From Paraburkholderia sp. PREW-6R (GTDB lineage: Bacteria; Pseudomonadota; Gammaproteobacteria; Burkholderiales; Burkholderiaceae): a stretch of 64,000 nucleotides of DNA. Positions within the stretch are counted from its first letter, which is position 1; each line of letters starts with the position of its first letter. Shown one piece after another: positions 18,198 to 26,651 of this stretch. The DNA lies in the NCBI RefSeq assembly GCF_039621805.1, contig NZ_CP155073.1, positions 1,798,001 to 1,862,000 of the forward strand. The letters run 5' to 3'. The notes beneath the pieces were generated by a model, which was not told the DNA's origin, did not search any database, and worked only from the letters and a program-made list of their open reading frames with translations. The position numbers were made by a program, and so were the translations under genes.

Positions 18198-18971
18198 TTA
18201 CGCGGCGGCAAGCCATGCAACGTAATGCGCCGCGTCCGCATCGATATGCTGTGGATCGAACGGAAACTCGATGCCGCGCGGCACATGGCGCGGCAGGTTA
18301 TCGAGCAGCGCGGCAAACTGCGCGTCGTCGGCGGCCGGGGCAACCGGAAAACGGCGTGCGCCCTCGCCTACCGTCGTCTTGCAGTGAATGTAATCGACGT
18401 GCGCAGCGAGCGGCCTCGCAGCTTCCAGCGGCACCACGTCGCGCCACGCCCAGTTACCGGTATCGAAAGTCATGCCGAGCAGGTCGGCGCGGTTTTCACG
18501 CGCCAGCGCATCGAACAGGCCGACGAACTGCGCGAGCGAACCGCCTTCGGCCTGCTGCCCGTTTTCGACGACGAGCCGCACGCTCGCGCAACGCATATGA
18601 TCCGCGATGACGGCGGCGCCGGCATCGCCCGCGAAGCCGCCCAGTTGCAGCTTCACGAAGCGCGCACCCAACGCGGTCGCTTCGTCGACGGACAGGCGCA
18701 ATGCGTCCGCGTCGACTGTGCCCTGCGAGGTGTAGAGCGACGCCGGCGTCGAATAGACCGACCACATGCCCAGCTCGGCCATGCGTGCGCCCAGCGCGCG
18801 CAGCGCCTGCGGCGTAGCGTCGGCTTCGCTCGCAAAAAGTTCGCGACGCACTTCGAAACCCGCCGCACCCGCGCGCCGGCTTGCTTCGGCCCACGTCAGA
18901 TGGCCATGCGTGCGCACGGCGTCCACACCGAAGGCGCTCGCGACGATCACCACGTCTACTGCATCAGCCAT
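18198..18971 (-). CDS. kguE: KguE-type sugar isomerase/epimerase, TIM barrel
   Basis: 257-residue xylose-isomerase-like (AP_endonuc_2) barrel protein. Metal-ligand-type residues are seen in VRLVVENGQQ, GMTFDTGNW, HVDYIHCKT and RGIEFPFDP. In Pseudomonas, kguE is the first gene of the kguE-K-T-D operon, and its exact step in 2-ketogluconate metabolism is not settled. Here too it is the first gene, directly behind the 16-bp operator. 136 bases separate it from kguK. Confidence 0.82.
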   Translation of the reverse strand: MADAVDVVIVASAFGVDAVRTHGHLTWAEASRRAGAAGFEVRRELFASEADATPQALRALGARMAELGMWSVYSTPASLYTSQGTVDADALRLSVDEATALGARFVKLQLGGFAGDAGAAVIADHMRCASVRLVVENGQQAEGGSLAQFVGLFDALARENRADLLGMTFDTGNWAWRDVVPLEAARPLAAHVDYIHCKTTVGEGARRFPVAPAADDAQFAALLDNLPRHVPRGIEFPFDPQHIDADAAHYVAWLAAA

Positions 18972-19006
18972 AGCCAGTCTGGTCCTTTACACGCCGCGGC
19001 CGGTAC

Positions 19007-19022
19007 TTGGAACCGGTTCCAA
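19007..19022. promoter_or_regulatory. PtxS-type operator in front of the kgu operon
   Basis: Perfect 16-bp palindrome TTGGAACCGGTTCCAA with a central CG, 35 bases before the kguE start. It resembles the known PtxS operator core (AACCGGTT), which supports repression by the LacI-family gene at the end of the operon. Confidence 0.85.
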
Positions 19023-19136
19023 CCACATATTTAAAAAAAGCGCCCAAGCGCTTCCAATGCATGGATAGTGCGCGGAGCACCCGTCACACACCATAGTGGA
19101 AATCCCTAGGCATCGGTTCGGAACGATACGGAACTG

Positions 19137-20039
19137 TCAGTCCTCTTCGACCAGACAAAGCGCCAGAAACCGCTCGACCACACGCGAAGGCGCGCTGGCA
19201 TGCGGCACGAGGATCGATAGCCGCCGCGTAAGCGGCTCGGGACTCAGCGTGAGCAGGCATAGTGCGCCGTCCTCGTGACGCATCGACATGGCGGAGACGA
19301 AACCGATGCCCATACCGGCGCGCACCGCCTCTTTCACGCCCTCCACACCGGCGATTTCCAGCGCGACGCGCATGGGCGCTGCGGCTCGCGCAAACGCACG
19401 TTCGACAATCTGCCGCACGCCGGACCCCGCCTCGCGCAGCACTAGCGGACAGTCGGCAAGCGCGGCAAGCCGCACCTGCCCGTCGCCCGATCGCGCTTCG
19501 GCGGCCTGCGCGAGCGGATGCGCACGCGGCAGGATCGCCACGATCTCGTCTTCACGCCAGGGATGCACGGCGGTATCGGGCGGCAGATTGGAGCCGACCG
19601 GTCCTTCGATCATCGCGATATCCACCTCGCCCAGCGCGCCGACGATTTCCGCGGTGTTGCCGTCCGCGGTATGAACCGCGACCTCCGGGTAACGGCGGTG
19701 AAAGTCGGCGATCAGATACGGCAGCAGATAGCTCGCGGGAGTCGTGCTCGCGCCAATCCGCAGCGTGCCTTGCTCGACGCCGCGCAGCGCGTCGCGGTAG
19801 GCATGCGCCTGGCGGTAAGTGTCGCGCAGCCGCGTGGCGTAACTCGCGAGTCGCTCGCCGGCGGGCGTCAGACGCACGCCGCGGCCGTCGCGCTGATAGA
19901 GCGGCTCGCCGAATTCATCCTGCAGCTGCCGCAACTGGCCGGACACCGCCGGCTGCGACAGGTGCAAGGCGAGCGCGGCGCGACTGATGTTGCGATGCTC
20001 GGCGACGGTCGCGAAAGTTATCAGTTGGTCCGGGGTCAT
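19137..20039 (-). CDS. LysR-family regulator divergent from yeiH
   Basis: 300-residue LysR regulator. It has a winged helix (FATVAEHRNISRAALALHLSQPAVSGQLRQ) and a CysB-type periplasmic-binding-like effector domain (TLRIGASTTPASYLLPYLIADFHRRYPEV). The ATG at 20039 is used; a TTG three codons upstream is possible. It is divergent from a YeiH-type transporter, the same arrangement as yeiE/yeiH in enterobacteria, where YeiE controls the exporter. The shared 127-base region is unusually AT-rich and palindromic. Confidence 0.87.
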   Translation of the reverse strand: MTPDQLITFATVAEHRNISRAALALHLSQPAVSGQLRQLQDEFGEPLYQRDGRGVRLTPAGERLASYATRLRDTYRQAHAYRDALRGVEQGTLRIGASTTPASYLLPYLIADFHRRYPEVAVHTADGNTAEIVGALGEVDIAMIEGPVGSNLPPDTAVHPWREDEIVAILPRAHPLAQAAEARSGDGQVRLAALADCPLVLREAGSGVRQIVERAFARAAAPMRVALEIAGVEGVKEAVRAGMGIGFVSAMSMRHEDGALCLLTLSPEPLTRRLSILVPHASAPSRVVERFLALCLVEED

Positions 20040-20062
20040 GCCGTCCAAGTATCAGATGAGGC

Positions 20063-20104
20063 GATATATCTCATTCTAAATCATGATTTTATATATCGAT
20101 ATAT
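20063..20104. promoter_or_regulatory. AT-rich palindromes in the LysR-yeiH divergent promoter
   Basis: Three perfect palindromes in 42 bases: GATATATC (20063-20070), AAATCATGATTT (20078-20089) and ATATATCGATATAT (20091-20104). They lie 24-66 bases from the LysR ATG and 62 or more bases from the yeiH ATG, where LysR proteins normally bind. The AT content contrasts strongly with the surroundings. Confidence 0.65.
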
Positions 20105-20166
20105 CTAATTTAGGATTAGCCCGTTCGCATCGCACCGATTCGTGTCAGTCAATCAGGGGCCGCTTC

Positions 20167-21246
20167 ATGTCTACCGCTCGTCTTTCCGCTCCCGCCACAC
20201 CCGCGTTGTCCACGCGCGGCCAGCTCAACGGCGTGCTGTTCGTCGCGCTCTTTGCCGCCGCCGTCACGCGCATCGCATCGATTCCGGCCGTCGCCGGCTT
20301 GGGCCTGAGCCCGTTGATCGTGGGGATCGTGGCCGGCGCCCTGTACGGCAATGCATTGCGCGACGGCATGCCCGCCAGTTGGGCAGCCGGCGTCAACTTC
20401 TCGGCGCGCAAGCTGTTGCGCATCGCGGTCGCGTTCTTTGGATTGCGTGTGAGTCTTCAGGAAATCGCGCAGGTCGGTCTGCCGGGGCTTGCGGAATCCG
20501 TGCTGATCGTCGTCAGTACACTCGTGATCGGCACATGGGCAGGCATGAAAATCATGAAGCTCGACCGCGACACCGCGCTGCTGACCGCTGCCGGCAGCGC
20601 GATCTGCGGCGCCGCCGCCGTGCTCGCGTTCGAATCGACGCTGCAATCGAAACCGCACAAGAGCGCCATGGCCGTGGGCAGCGTGGTGCTGTTCGGCACG
20701 CTGTCCATGTTCGTGTACCCGGTACTGTTCAAGGCGGGCTGGCTGCATCTGGACACGGTCGGCGCGGGGCTTTTCTTCGGCGGCACGATTCACGAAGTCG
20801 CGCAGGTGGTCGGCGCGGCGAGCAACGTGAGCCCGGAAGCGACGCACATCGCCACCATCGTCAAGATGACCCGCGTCATGCTGCTGGTGCCCGTGCTGCT
20901 CGCAGTCGGCCTGTGGGTGAACCGCCCGGCGCGCGGTGCACGGCCCGAAGCCCAACGCGTGTCGCAAACGCCGCGCAAGCTGGCGATTCCGTGGTTCGCG
21001 CTCGGCTTCCTCGCTTTCGTCGTGATCAACTCGCTGCACGTTTTGCCGGCCTCCGCGACCAGCACGCTTAACATGCTCGACACCTTCGCACTGACGATGG
21101 CGATGACCGCGCTCGGCATCGAAACACGCATCGACCAGATCCGTCAGGCTGGACCGCGTGCACTGACCACGGGTTTGATCCTGTACGTGTGGCTGGTTGC
21201 AGGTGGGCTGGGAATCACATGGGCCGTCCAACGTCTGTTCGGCTAG
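20167..21246 (+). CDS. yeiH: YeiH-family (UPF0324) membrane protein, putative sulfate/sulfite exporter
   Basis: 359-residue inner-membrane protein with about ten helices. Family landmarks are PLIVGIVAGALYGN, FSARKLLRIAVAFFGLRVSLQEI, AGSAICGAAAVLAFE and FFGGTIHEVAQVVGA. YeiH proteins are annotated as putative sulfate exporters or sulfur-compound transporters. A taurine or sulfite link is inferred for some relatives. The ATG at 20167 was chosen because the longer frame begins inside the palindromic promoter. It is divergently paired with a CysB-like LysR gene, which supports sulfur-related control. Confidence 0.85.
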   Translation: MSTARLSAPATPALSTRGQLNGVLFVALFAAAVTRIASIPAVAGLGLSPLIVGIVAGALYGNALRDGMPASWAAGVNFSARKLLRIAVAFFGLRVSLQEIAQVGLPGLAESVLIVVSTLVIGTWAGMKIMKLDRDTALLTAAGSAICGAAAVLAFESTLQSKPHKSAMAVGSVVLFGTLSMFVYPVLFKAGWLHLDTVGAGLFFGGTIHEVAQVVGAASNVSPEATHIATIVKMTRVMLLVPVLLAVGLWVNRPARGARPEAQRVSQTPRKLAIPWFALGFLAFVVINSLHVLPASATSTLNMLDTFALTMAMTALGIETRIDQIRQAGPRALTTGLILYVWLVAGGLGITWAVQRLFG

Positions 21247-21407
21247 GCCGCCCTTGCCCGCGCCTGCGCCCGCGCGTTTGCCCCGCCCCGCCGCGTGCGG
21301 GGTTTTGCGCATTCTGGATCCCTATCCGGGCAGCTCGCACGGCATACTGGCTGCTGACGCCAACACTCGTTCAACTGCAACGAGGCAACCGCAATGAGGA
21401 TCGATCG

Positions 21408-22145
21408 ATGAGCCTGGAACTTTATTACTGGGACGGCTTGCAGGGCCGCGGCGAGTTCGTGCGGCTCGCACTGGAAGAAGCCGGCGCGGACTACGTCGAG
21501 GTGGCGCGCGGCGACGCGTCGGCAGGACTCGGCACGAACGCGATGCTGGCCGTGATGAAGAGCACGGACGAGCCGTATCCGCCCTTTGCGCCGCCGTTCC
21601 TGAAAGACGGCGACCTGGTCATTGCGCAGACCGCCAACATCCTGTTCTATCTCGGCCCGCGGCTGGGTCTCGCGCCATCGGTGGAAAGCCTGCGTTACGT
21701 CGCCAACGGTCTGCAGCTGACAATCGCCGACGTGGTCACCGAGGCGCACGACACGCACCACCCGATCGCAAGCAGCCTGTACTACGAAGACCAGAAAGAC
21801 GCCGCGAAAACGCGCGCACATGACTTTATCGACAACCGGATTCCGAAGTTCATGGACTATTTCGAGCGCGTGCTGAAGCAGAATCCGGCCGGCGATACTT
21901 ATCTGGTGGGTGACTCGCTCACTTATGTCGATCTTTCGATGTTCCAGTTGATCGACGGTCTGCTGTACGCTTTTCCGCGCGCGTTGAAGCGGTTCGGCGA
22001 ACATTACCCGCGACTCGCGGCGCTGCACGACGCGGTGATGCAGCGGCCACGAATCGCAGCGTATCTGCAATCTGACCGGCGCATCGAACACAACGAGTCC
22101 TGCATATTCCGGCACTACCCGGCACTCGATAAGGCGGCCGCTTGA
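21408..22145 (+). CDS. Glutathione S-transferase family protein
   Basis: 245-residue cytoplasmic protein. An N-terminal thioredoxin-fold domain (LELYYWDGLQGRGEFVRLALEEAG) is followed by an all-helical GST C-domain containing the conserved SLTYVDLSMFQLIDGL segment. The N-terminal Tyr-rich start resembles sigma/alpha-like GSTs, with Tyr as the likely glutathione-activating residue. GAGGA lies seven bases before the ATG. It stands alone, and its substrate is unknown. Confidence 0.88.
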   Translation: MSLELYYWDGLQGRGEFVRLALEEAGADYVEVARGDASAGLGTNAMLAVMKSTDEPYPPFAPPFLKDGDLVIAQTANILFYLGPRLGLAPSVESLRYVANGLQLTIADVVTEAHDTHHPIASSLYYEDQKDAAKTRAHDFIDNRIPKFMDYFERVLKQNPAGDTYLVGDSLTYVDLSMFQLIDGLLYAFPRALKRFGEHYPRLAALHDAVMQRPRIAAYLQSDRRIEHNESCIFRHYPALDKAAA

Positions 22146-22257
22146 ACCGCCCGCGTTTGTCGCATTCACCGAACGTTGCGTGCGCGCCGGTTATGGCGAG
22201 CGCGCGGCTGACTGCGTGCGCCTGCCTGTCTCAACCCTCACGCCCCGCCCTGCCAAC

Positions 22258-23991
22258 GTGCTTTCATTCCTGCTGAAGCTGCGCACCCGCGCGCAAGACC
22301 TGTTCCGTCTTTCCGACGCCCATACCATGCTGGTCTGGTCGGTCGTGGTCGGCATAGCGGGCGCTTTCGCGACGATTGCTTTTCGCGAGGGCATCGCGCT
22401 GCTGCAGACCGCGGCGGTTGGCAAGGCGGGAAGCTTCGTCGAAATGGCGCGGGCTCTTCCGTGGACCGTGCGGATCTGGCTGCCCGCGGCGGGCGGCCTG
22501 ATCGCCGGATTGTTTCTGCTGATCGCGCAGCGTCACGCGGAGAAATGCACGCATATCGACTACATGGAAGCGGTCGCGATCGGTGACGGCGTCGTACCCG
22601 TGAAGCTGAGCTTCTGGCGCAGCGTGTCGTCGCTCTTCACGATATCGAGCGGCGGCTCGATCGGCCGTGAGGGGCCGATGGTGCAGCTCGCGGCGCTCGC
22701 CGGTTCGCTGATCGGGCGCTGGGTGCATTTCGATCCGGCGCGCCTGCGGCTGCTGGTCGCATGCGGCGCGGCGGCAGGCATCACGTCCGCGTATAGCGCG
22801 CCGATTGCCGGCGCGTTTTTTGTCACGGAAATCGTGCTTGGCTCGATCGCGATGGAAAGCTTCGGGCCGGTCGTGGTCGCCGCGGTGGTCGCCAATATCA
22901 CGATGCGCGAGTTCGCCGGTTACAAGCCGCCGTATGAAATGCCGGTGTTTCCGCCCGTCGCCGGTGTCGAAGTGCTGCTGTTTGTCGCGCTCGGCGCGCT
23001 GTGCGGCGCGGCCGCGCCGCAGTTTTTGCGCATGCTGGATTTCTCGAAAGCCAACTTCCGCAAGCTGCCGTTGCCGTTGCCGTTGCGGCTCGCGCTCGGC
23101 GGCCTCGTGGTCGGCGTGCTGTCGGTCTGGACGCCCGAGGTGTGGGGCAACGGCTATAGCGTCGTCAACGCGATCCTGCATTCGCCGTGGACCTGGAGCG
23201 CGCTCGTCCTCGTGCTCGTATTCAAGCTCGTCGCAACGGCGGCGACCACCGGTTCCGGCGCGGTCGGCGGGGTGTTCACGCCGACGCTCTTCGTCGGCGC
23301 GGTAGTCGGCTCGCTGTTTGGGCAAGCCATGCACGCGCTGTGGCCGCATGGCACGTCTGCGCCGTTCGCCTATGCGATGGTCGGCATGGGCGCGTTTCTG
23401 GCCGGCGCCACGCAAGCGCCGCTCATGGCGATTCTGATGATCTTCGAGATGACGCTCAGCTATCAGGTGGTGCTGCCGCTGATGCTCTCGTGTGTAGTCG
23501 CCTATTTCGTCTCGCGGGCGATCGGCAAGACATCGATGTACGAGATCACGTTGCGTCGTAATGAAGCGGAACAGGAGCGCTCGCGGCTGCGCGCCACGCA
23601 GATGCGCGAGCTGATCCGGCCCGCTGAAACCGTCGTGCCGCCCAATGCAAGCGTCGCCGACATGACGCGTGTGTTTCTCGAATACCCGGTCAAGTATCTG
23701 TACGTCGCCAATGAATCCGGCGCGTTTCTCGGCGTGGTTGCGTTAAAGGACATCACGTCCGACCTGCTCGACAAACGCGACACGTCCACCAAAACGGCAG
23801 CGGACTATCTGCAGCCGCACTTCGACGTGCTTACCCCGGACATGCCGCTTGCCGTCGCGTTGCAGCACTTCATGGCGTTTCAGGGCGAACGGCTGCCAGT
23901 AGTGGAAAGCGCGGCGCATCCGAAGCTCGCGGGCGTCGTGTACAAGACGTCGTTGCTGGATGCGTATTTCCGTATGAACCCAACGCGTTAA
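22258..23991 (+). CDS. clcB: ClC-family chloride channel/antiporter with C-terminal CBS pair
   Basis: 577 residues from a GTG start. The ClC core includes GGSIGREGPMVQ (the Glu of GREGP is the gating glutamate) and GSGAVGGVFTPTLF of the selectivity region. A soluble tail contains two CBS-like motifs (VPPNASVADMTRVFLEYPVKYLYVANE and VLTPDMPLAVALQHFMAFQGERLPVV in part). It moves Cl- or exchanges Cl-/H+ across the inner membrane. The start is uncertain: a GTG at 22180 would add 26 residues, and neither has a good ribosome site. Confidence 0.88.
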   Translation: MLSFLLKLRTRAQDLFRLSDAHTMLVWSVVVGIAGAFATIAFREGIALLQTAAVGKAGSFVEMARALPWTVRIWLPAAGGLIAGLFLLIAQRHAEKCTHIDYMEAVAIGDGVVPVKLSFWRSVSSLFTISSGGSIGREGPMVQLAALAGSLIGRWVHFDPARLRLLVACGAAAGITSAYSAPIAGAFFVTEIVLGSIAMESFGPVVVAAVVANITMREFAGYKPPYEMPVFPPVAGVEVLLFVALGALCGAAAPQFLRMLDFSKANFRKLPLPLPLRLALGGLVVGVLSVWTPEVWGNGYSVVNAILHSPWTWSALVLVLVFKLVATAATTGSGAVGGVFTPTLFVGAVVGSLFGQAMHALWPHGTSAPFAYAMVGMGAFLAGATQAPLMAILMIFEMTLSYQVVLPLMLSCVVAYFVSRAIGKTSMYEITLRRNEAEQERSRLRATQMRELIRPAETVVPPNASVADMTRVFLEYPVKYLYVANESGAFLGVVALKDITSDLLDKRDTSTKTAADYLQPHFDVLTPDMPLAVALQHFMAFQGERLPVVESAAHPKLAGVVYKTSLLDAYFRMNPTR

Positions 23992-24179
23992 ACGCTCACT
24001 CTTCCGCATGCGCCGCGCGTGGTCCTTGAAGGTCGTGGGCCACTCCGACACGGCGCTCGCGCATAGTTTGAGACAACCCGCTGCGACACGTGCAAACGCG
24101 GCCAGACACCCTACAATGGTTAAACGCTGTGGGCACTGTGATGTACGGTCTTCACACGTCACGCTGACTCACTTTTGTT

Positions 24180-24265
24180 GAGCAGCGGTGCCTGATTCGA
24201 GCAGCGGTGCCTGATGCAGGCCGAAGGCGCAAGCAGACGTAAGCAGGCGCAAGCAGACGCAAGCA
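24180..24265. repeat. Two pairs of tandem repeats upstream of the C45 gene
   Basis: GAGCAGCGGTGCCTGAT occurs at 24180 and 24199 (19-base period), and GGCGCAAGCAGACG occurs at 24226 and 24246 (20-base period, 19 of 20 identical). They fill the region directly ahead of the ribosome site at about 24272. The preceding 190 bases (23992-24179) show nothing recognisable. Confidence 0.7.
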
Positions 24266-24281
24266 TTTGACTGGAGCGACC

Positions 24282-25619
24282 ATGAGCGAACCTTCCCTCG
24301 ATGCCGTGCGCCGCGACGAAGCGGGCTGGATCTTCGTGCATGTCGAAGGCGAACCGTACGATCGCGGCGAGCAGCATGGCCAGCTACTTGCCACTGAAAT
24401 CCATAACGCGATTCGCACTGCCCGTTATCTCGCGAAGTGGGACACCGGTGAGGAATTCGACACATTCATCAACGCCGCGGTCGCCCAGTTCGCGAACAGA
24501 CTCGACACCGAATTCGCCGATGAAATTCAGGGCATCGCCGACGGCGCGAAGCTGCCGTTCGCCGAAGTGCTGGCGTGGAACGGCTACATGGATTTGCTAC
24601 AAAGCTGGTGGCCGACCCACGCGGCGCAGCAGAAGCCGGAGTTGGGCCTCAAGCCGTGGCGCGGGCGCCGAGGGCATCATTGCAGCGCATTCATCGCAAC
24701 CGGCGACGCCACGCGCGACGGCCGCATCGTCATGGCGCATAACTCGTGGGACCGCTACGCGGCGGGCGACGCGTTCAACGTCGTATTCGACATCGTGCCG
24801 GACAAGGGCAATCGCATCCTGATGCAAGGTTTGCCGGGCTGCATTTCGAGTCTCACCGATTTCTGGGTGACGTCCGGCGGCCTGATGGTGACAGAGACGA
24901 CGATTTCCAACTTCGTCGGCTACAACGCGGCCGGCTCGCCCGAGTTTTACCGCTCCCGGCGTGCGTCGCAGTACGCGAACAGCATCGGCGAATGGTGTGA
25001 GATGTTTGCCGTAGGCAACAACGGCGGCTACGCGAATAGCTGGCTACTCGGCGACACGAAGACCGGCGAGATCGCACGCTATGAACTCGGGCTGCATTAC
25101 TCCGGTTTCGAAAGCACGAAAAACGGTTTTTACAGCGGCTACAACACGGCGACCGATCTGAAGATCCGCAACCAGGAGTGCCTCGGCGAGGGCGAAGATT
25201 ACACGGACGTGCGCAAGAACGGCGCGCGGCGCCTGCGCTTCATGCAACTGGAGGAACTGCATCGCGGAAAGATCGATGTGGAACTCGCGAAGCAGATGAT
25301 CGCGGACCATCACGACGTCTATCTCGATCGCGAGGACAATCCCTGCTCACGCACCATCTGCGGACATCTGGAACTGGACGACGCGCGCTTCGGCGGGACC
25401 GACCACGGACCGTTCAATCCGTGGGGCGCGAACGACGGCAAGGTGGTGGACAGCGATATGGCACGTGAAATGGCCTTCACCGCGCGCTGGGGACATCCCT
25501 GCGGGCGCCCGTTCGACGCGCAGTCGTTCATGAAGCGCCATCCGCAGTGGAACTGGTTGAACGGCTACATGCAGGATCGGCCTTCGTGGCCCTGGACGCG
25601 TTTCGACGTGCTGCGGTAG
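24282..25619 (+). CDS. C45-family acyltransferase/phospholipase-B-like N-terminal-nucleophile hydrolase
   Basis: 445-residue protein related to the C45 autoproteolytic acyltransferase and phospholipase B-like families. The motif HHCSAFIATGDATRDGRIVMAHN (cut here as HHCSAF and GRIVMAHN) places Cys134 as the likely nucleophile exposed by self-cleavage, and a later NxxGGYANSWLLGD segment matches the amidohydrolase core. No signal peptide is visible, so it is probably cytoplasmic. Substrate may be an amide or acyl ester. GGAG lies six bases before the ATG. No operon partner. Confidence 0.78.
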   Translation: MSEPSLDAVRRDEAGWIFVHVEGEPYDRGEQHGQLLATEIHNAIRTARYLAKWDTGEEFDTFINAAVAQFANRLDTEFADEIQGIADGAKLPFAEVLAWNGYMDLLQSWWPTHAAQQKPELGLKPWRGRRGHHCSAFIATGDATRDGRIVMAHNSWDRYAAGDAFNVVFDIVPDKGNRILMQGLPGCISSLTDFWVTSGGLMVTETTISNFVGYNAAGSPEFYRSRRASQYANSIGEWCEMFAVGNNGGYANSWLLGDTKTGEIARYELGLHYSGFESTKNGFYSGYNTATDLKIRNQECLGEGEDYTDVRKNGARRLRFMQLEELHRGKIDVELAKQMIADHHDVYLDREDNPCSRTICGHLELDDARFGGTDHGPFNPWGANDGKVVDSDMAREMAFTARWGHPCGRPFDAQSFMKRHPQWNWLNGYMQDRPSWPWTRFDVLR

Positions 25620-25987
25620 CCGGTGATTGGCGTGGAACCACGCGGACCATTCTTCCGCGCAAGTTGATTGCGACTGATGTCTACGCTTGCGGCCAACGAA
25701 GCTGACGCCTCCGGCCAATAAGCATCGCCTCGCCCGCTTTCATCGCTGCAATTCATGCGACGAACGCCCGTTCGCGACATGGACGGCGGTTTGGGGCCAC
25801 CATCGGCAAATTGCAATTCGGTTTTGCAGCAAATGGCCGGGCATGACGGATTTTTGCCAACTAACATGGTAAAGACGCCCGAGTCCGCTGTGAGAAACCC
25901 GCGCGTAGCTTGCGCCATCCTTTCGACGCGGGGAGGGCACAGCGCTTGCTCTACTGTTAGCGCCGCATGAGCTTAGGAGGTCGGGCG
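25620..25987. other. Gap after the C45 gene
   Basis: About 370 bases with no convincing gene on either strand; frames here are short, Arg/Ser-rich and lack ribosome sites. The only clear signal is AGGAGG at 25975-25980, serving the next small gene. Confidence 0.45.
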
Positions 25988-26236
25988 ATGAAAACCTCGA
26001 CACTGTTGACTATGGTGACGCTGTCCGCTTCGTGTTTCGCCGCGCCGGTGCATACCGCGCCGGACGGCACGAGTGCGAGCAGTCTCGCCGAACGCGCCGA
26101 TGCCGCGCCTGTTGCGCCGGCCGCACCGGACGTGGCCGCCGCTGACAGTCCGCAACAATGGCAGCATATTGCGCTGCCGAAGTCGCGCCATCTCGACCGA
26201 AGCTTCATTGGGCAGCACGAACATTTGCAGACGTAA
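25988..26236 (+). CDS. Small exported protein of unknown function
   Basis: 82 residues from an ATG with a perfect AGGAGG seven bases upstream. A signal peptide (MKTSTLLTMVTLSASCFAAP) is followed by an Ala/Pro/Asp-rich linker and a short basic end containing HIALPKSRHLDRSFIGQHEH. No domain is recognised. The strong ribosome site and the signal peptide are the reasons to call it. The next gene follows after 118 bases on the same strand. Confidence 0.6.
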   Translation: MKTSTLLTMVTLSASCFAAPVHTAPDGTSASSLAERADAAPVAPAAPDVAAADSPQQWQHIALPKSRHLDRSFIGQHEHLQT

Positions 26237-26354
26237 GAGCGGCCATTCGCCCGCCGCTTCGACTTCCCGCTTTTCCGGCACGTCGCCTTGCACATGGCCG
26301 CCCTGTCCGGGCTGCGCCACGATTCCCGTTAATTCTATTGTCAGGAGCGTTTGC

Positions 26355-26585
26355 ATGACCGCATCGGGTATCCCCGGCGAATCGATCGACCTTCAGATCG
26401 CCGACGTTCTGGGCGAAGTCTCCTTCCCGGCAAACAAGGACGCGCTAGTGAACGCCGCGCGCGACGCGGGCGCAAGTAACGAAGTGCTGTCCATGCTGGA
26501 CGGCCTGCCCGAGCAGGATTACGCCGATGTGGACTCGGTCACGCGCCTCGTCGGCGGCAGTTTTGGGCCCGGCGTAAGCGGATAA
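26355..26585 (+). CDS. DUF2795-like small protein
   Basis: 76-residue acidic cytoplasmic protein. It matches the DUF2795 pattern: a hydrophobic start (DLQIADVLGEVSFPANKDAL), then helical A.(D/E).GAS.EVLSML and a final LPEQDYADVDSVTRLVGG. AGGAG lies seven bases before the ATG. The function is unknown. Members are common as tiny stand-alone genes in Burkholderiales, which fits the context. Confidence 0.75.
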   Translation: MTASGIPGESIDLQIADVLGEVSFPANKDALVNAARDAGASNEVLSMLDGLPEQDYADVDSVTRLVGGSFGPGVSG

Positions 26586-26651
26586 GCGGTTAAGCGGATG
26601 GGCGGCGTGACGTGTTCGCGGCGATCTTGCTGGCTTGCCCCGCTTGAGTCG

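Noticed and set aside
20149..21312. 387-codon minus-strand frame opposite yeiH
   Set aside because: Polar, Arg/Gln/His-rich with no helices or motifs; yeiH is the real gene.
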